Of a stretch of DNA of 7,796 nt, positions 5,148 through 7,796 are shown in pieces. Where the stretch lies: NCBI GenBank assembly GCA_937967805.1, contig CALBTC010000500.1, positions 1 to 7,796 of the forward strand, given 5' to 3'. The stretch is from an uncultured Anaerolineaceae bacterium (GTDB lineage: Bacteria > Chloroflexota > Anaerolineae > Promineifilales > Promineifilaceae). Positions within the stretch are counted from its first letter, which is position 1, and every line of letters begins with the position of its first letter. Under the pieces are notes generated by a model. The model was not told the DNA's origin, did not search any database, and worked only from the letters and a program-made list of their open reading frames with translations. Both the position numbers and the translations under genes were made by a program.

Positions 5148-6665
5148 TTAAAATAGCTCGTTATAGGCGATTTGAATAAACTCTAGCAAATCGCTGGAAT
5201 TCGGTGCGGGTTTTCCAGTCATATTTTCGAGTACTTCGCCAATTAAACGATGCAGATCGTTGATGGAATCTTCTCCTGCCTGGACATCCCACTTCAACGG
5301 TTTCACATCTGGAATATCGTCTTCCCGAGGCGTATCCAGGGTAAGCAAACATGAGAAATCAGGCGCTGCTTTGTCCCTTTCAGTAAGATGGCCCTCCAGT
5401 ATAAAACAGGTCTGCACGGTCTTGATAATAGAAGTGTGGTCAAACGGTACGTAACCCTTTGGCCTGGCAATCAATCCCTTCTTGATAAAAGGATTGACCA
5501 CGACACAGGGTACACGGACGCCAAAACGATTAAAGAGGAACCCGTCTTGACCGGGCGGGTTGGTCGGATCCGGATTTTTGGCACCTCCAGGTGGCGGAAC
5601 ATGATCATAGCAGCCACCATGTTCATCATAAGTAATGATCAGCAGGGTTTGTTCAAACGCTGGCGACTGTTTAATCATATTGTAGATATCGGCAATGAGT
5701 TGTTCGCCAGGGCGGATGTCACCGGGCGGGTGCTGGTCGTTCTGCCCTGGCCCTCCATAATTCGGCTCCAAAAACGAGTAGCTAGGCAGCTCACCATGGT
5801 GGCATCTTTCGGCAAACTCATCCAGCGTACCGAAATTATCATCATATTCTCGCCCATGCAGCTGAGTCATCATAAGCCGCGTTAGCGAAAAATGTTTATC
5901 GCCAAACTCCCCTTCCCGATCTTTTTCACTCTTAAACAAGTTATTGCCGTAAATTCCCCAACTTAGTTCCGTTCTTCCGGCATCAATGGCATCCTGGATC
6001 TGATTGAAAATTGTCCTGGCATCGCATGGGGCATCGGGCTTATTGTTTACCCGGCCTAACGACGTGGCCGCATGGACAAAATCCCGATTTGGAATGGTTT
6101 GGCTGGGTATAGAACAATGATAATGATCACAAACAGCAAAACTTCGGGCCAGTTCACTCAAAACAGGTGTCTGTTCAGGCGTGTAACATTTCATAATGGA
6201 ACGGGGATTGCATGGTTCATCACCGAAACTGAACGCCCCATAGAGCATTGCATTTTGATAGTTTTGCACAAAGCCTAAATTGTTAGGCGGGGGAGGATAC
6301 AGCAAGGGAACCTCATATTTCTGGAATAATTGGTGATTGGTATCCTTGTAGCCTTCGCCCGGGTCAGGGTCCGGCAAGGTGAAATTGACCGGATTTGGTA
6401 TCTCCTTGCCCCACCTCTTTTTCACCTGGCCGTTTTTCTCAATGGGCACTTTCTCAATAAACGGAATGCCATCTGTGTCGATATTGTCAAGTGGATTCCA
6501 TAAATCCCAGCTCAGGCCTTCAAAATGTTGACCGTCGGGGGGGGCTGCATCTGCGTATAGCCAGCCTAGCAGGTTATCAAATGACCGATTCTCCAGCATG
6601 AGTACGACTACATGCTGGATTAAGTGCTGGAGCTTTTCGGGTTGGGGTTCAAGATATTGGTCCAT
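5148..6665 (-). CDS. Phospholipase C / AcpA-type phosphoesterase family protein
   Basis: 505 residues from ATG 6665, preferred over GTG 6683 because GAGG (6674-6671) sits five bases before it. Family motifs appear in order: VVLMLENRSFDNLLG (ENRSFD, residues 25-30, metal binding), SQTIPNR (188-194), where Thr190 takes the place of the usual nucleophile in the xTxPNR pattern, SYSFLEPNYGG (295-305), TYDEHGGCYDHVPPP (345-359) and FDHTSIIKT (408-416). The family hydrolyses phosphate mono- or diesters, including phosphatidylcholine and other phospholipids; the substrate here is unknown. All core motifs are intact. No Sec or Tat signal is seen with either start, whereas many relatives are exported, so this one may stay in the cytoplasm or leave by another route. 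It lies 91 bases after the multicopper oxidase on the same strand, probably in one transcript. It contains no ACGGCCGT palindrome, unlike every long gene to the left. Confidence 0.9.
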   Translation of the reverse strand: MDQYLEPQPEKLQHLIQHVVVLMLENRSFDNLLGWLYADAAPPDGQHFEGLSWDLWNPLDNIDTDGIPFIEKVPIEKNGQVKKRWGKEIPNPVNFTLPDPDPGEGYKDTNHQLFQKYEVPLLYPPPPNNLGFVQNYQNAMLYGAFSFGDEPCNPRSIMKCYTPEQTPVLSELARSFAVCDHYHCSIPSQTIPNRDFVHAATSLGRVNNKPDAPCDARTIFNQIQDAIDAGRTELSWGIYGNNLFKSEKDREGEFGDKHFSLTRLMMTQLHGREYDDNFGTLDEFAERCHHGELPSYSFLEPNYGGPGQNDQHPPGDIRPGEQLIADIYNMIKQSPAFEQTLLIITYDEHGGCYDHVPPPGGAKNPDPTNPPGQDGFLFNRFGVRVPCVVVNPFIKKGLIARPKGYVPFDHTSIIKTVQTCFILEGHLTERDKAAPDFSCLLTLDTPREDDIPDVKPLKWDVQAGEDSINDLHRLIGEVLENMTGKPAPNSSDLLEFIQIAYNELF

Positions 6666-6756
6666 TTTTACCTCTTTTTGCACATTTATTTTGCCTTCTG
6701 TTGAAGGGAGCCGGAGCTAATGTTCTGGTAAACTGTATTCCTTTGGCAAATCAAAT

Positions 6757-7796
6757 TCAGGTGATGAGAAAGTTTTGCATCATTCCCGTATCTTCATGGG
6801 GGAGGATGTGGCAGTGATAAACAGCTTTCCCCGTAAAATCTTTGAACTTCATGCGAATCACAACTTCAGAATTTTTGGAGACCCAAATCGTGTCTTGAAT
6901 GGTGCCGGGTGGCTGCGCAACGCCGTTAACCGAGATGACTTCAAAATGATTCACATGAATATGGAATGGATGGCCTTCTGTGCCGCCGTGATCCATATCA
7001 CCGACCTTTAATATCCACTCCTCGGCATCATCTAAAGCGACCTCCTGCTGTACAGTTTCCTCGTCATACAGCATCCCATTTATGGTGAAATCAAGGCCAA
7101 CATAAGGATTAAGCTTTGCCGGAAGCGTTCCGGCAAACGTCAACGTTCGCTTACGGCTCACATTCTCAATAAGGGGATAGTAGCGGGTAGGGGTCGGAAG
7201 CGTTTGGGGAAGAGACATGTTTTTTTCGGGCCCTTCGACAACGATCTCCGCAATTGTCTTTGCGGAACTGGAAAGAAACTGCTGGTGTTGTGCCAATTCA
7301 CGAATGGCGTAGCGACCAGGTTCTCCGGCCTGAATCATGAATTCGGCACGATTGGCCGGGGCTAGCAGCACCTGCCCGTTACCGGTTTCTTGTTGATAGA
7401 GTGGAACAGTTCTAGGTGCTGGGAAATTAACGCCATCAAGCGCAATCAGATGTATTTCATGTCCTTCAACAATGATTGGCATGAGATTGTCAGAGCAACC
7501 ATTTAACATCCGGAACCGGACCACTTCTCCTGGAGCCATTTTGAACTGCTGAACTTCAAGCTGTGTTGGTGTGGGATCAGTAGGGGTGTCGTTGGAATGT
7601 GTTTCCTGGAAGAAGGGCTCTCCGTTTAGCAAATAGAATCTTTCTGCGTAGTCACCTGTAGTAAACCCGCCTTTTAACTCAGGCTGCACAACAGATTTTC
7701 CGGATTCAGGATCATAGATTGTGACGTTATAGTTTGTGTCTCCAACCTTTTGGGGAAAGGTTTGCCAGATAGCATTCTGTTTGGGTTCATAGGTCC
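6757..7796 (-). CDS. Multicopper oxidase, C-terminal part (5' end outside window)
   Basis: 345 residues are visible and the frame is open through the right edge, so the N-terminal copper domain lies outside; the GTG at 7689 is only an internal codon. The first part (about residues 20-185 of the fragment) is a middle cupredoxin domain (GEVVRFRMLNGCSDNLMPIIVEGH in part, then LDGVNFP and LLAPANRAEFMI). The last domain carries the copper ligands HPFHIHVNHF and YHCHILPHEDTGMM: the trinuclear-site histidines, the type 1 Cys with its two His, and the axial Met are all present. It should therefore be an active oxidase that couples substrate oxidation to reduction of oxygen to water. It resembles the three-domain laccase, bilirubin oxidase and CueO group; the substrate cannot be told. 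Export is likely for the family, but the signal is not visible. The stop is TGA 6759-6757; in the +1 frame 15 further codons are open beyond it. Confidence 0.92.
   Translation of the reverse strand, partial: TYEPKQNAIWQTFPQKVGDTNYNVTIYDPESGKSVVQPELKGGFTTGDYAERFYLLNGEPFFQETHSNDTPTDPTPTQLEVQQFKMAPGEVVRFRMLNGCSDNLMPIIVEGHEIHLIALDGVNFPAPRTVPLYQQETGNGQVLLAPANRAEFMIQAGEPGRYAIRELAQHQQFLSSSAKTIAEIVVEGPEKNMSLPQTLPTPTRYYPLIENVSRKRTLTFAGTLPAKLNPYVGLDFTINGMLYDEETVQQEVALDDAEEWILKVGDMDHGGTEGHPFHIHVNHFEVISVNGVAQPPGTIQDTIWVSKNSEVVIRMKFKDFTGKAVYHCHILPHEDTGMMQNFLIT

Noticed and set aside
4861..5151. Plus-strand 96-residue open frame after the channel gene
   Set aside because: It runs through the terminator hairpin and the tRNA 3' end. 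The peptide GAAGFEP inside it is the usual false translation of a tRNA, and no ribosome site precedes its TTG.
1..7796. CRISPR array, rRNA, insertion-sequence transposase or integrase
   Set aside because: No regularly spaced repeats, rRNA segments, or transposase or integrase motifs were seen on either strand.

Overview
The window looks like chromosomal DNA of a free-living bacterium. My best guess is a member of Chloroflexota (Anaerolineae/Ardenticatenia-like). That rests on a G5-domain lipoprotein paired with a DUF2267 protein and on a very dense 8-base palindrome, ACGGCCGT, which I associate from memory with such genomes. No phylogenetic marker gene is present, so the assignment is inference only.

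Layout. (1) Positions 1-979, minus strand: a two-gene unit. A DUF2267 protein is followed, with a 16-base overlap, by a lipoprotein with DUF348 and G5 domains that runs off the left edge. A sigma70-like promoter lies at 1032-1060. (2) Positions 980-1909: a loosely packed region. It holds two adjacent perfect inverted repeats (1168-1209 and 1213-1251), an unrecognised plus-strand gene interrupted by one in-frame TGA (1246-1674), a possible very basic 25-residue peptide with a good ribosome site (1718-1795), and a possible 15-codon upstream ORF that overlaps the next start. (3) Positions 1910-2386, plus: a CBS-domain-pair protein. (4) Positions 2405-3394, minus: a renalase-like FAD amine-oxidase-family oxidoreductase, convergent with the CBS gene. 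(5) Positions 3585-4853, plus: a YbdG-type MscS-family mechanosensitive channel. (6) Positions 4854-5147: a bidirectional hairpin terminator, then the 3' end of a tRNA gene (minus strand) cut off in its T-arm/variable region, then unassigned sequence. (7) Positions 5148-7796, minus: a phosphoesterase of the phospholipase C/AcpA family, preceded by a multicopper oxidase that enters from the right edge.

The clearest signal is a boundary near 4975. To its left ACGGCCGT occurs 14 times in about 4.94 kb. To its right it does not occur in about 2.86 kb. The switch falls at a truncated tRNA 3' end that still carries its own downstream terminator. This is what one junction of an element integrated into a tRNA gene would look like: host DNA left of the remnant, acquired DNA right of it (multicopper oxidase, phospholipase C and what lies beyond). 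The intact tRNA would be expected at the far end, outside the window. No integrase is visible here.

The left-hand genes look like ordinary cell-envelope and stress functions without an obvious shared pathway. The two right-hand genes are probably co-transcribed, multicopper oxidase first. I do not see a clear new defence or biosynthetic system; the oddities worth following are listed as findings.
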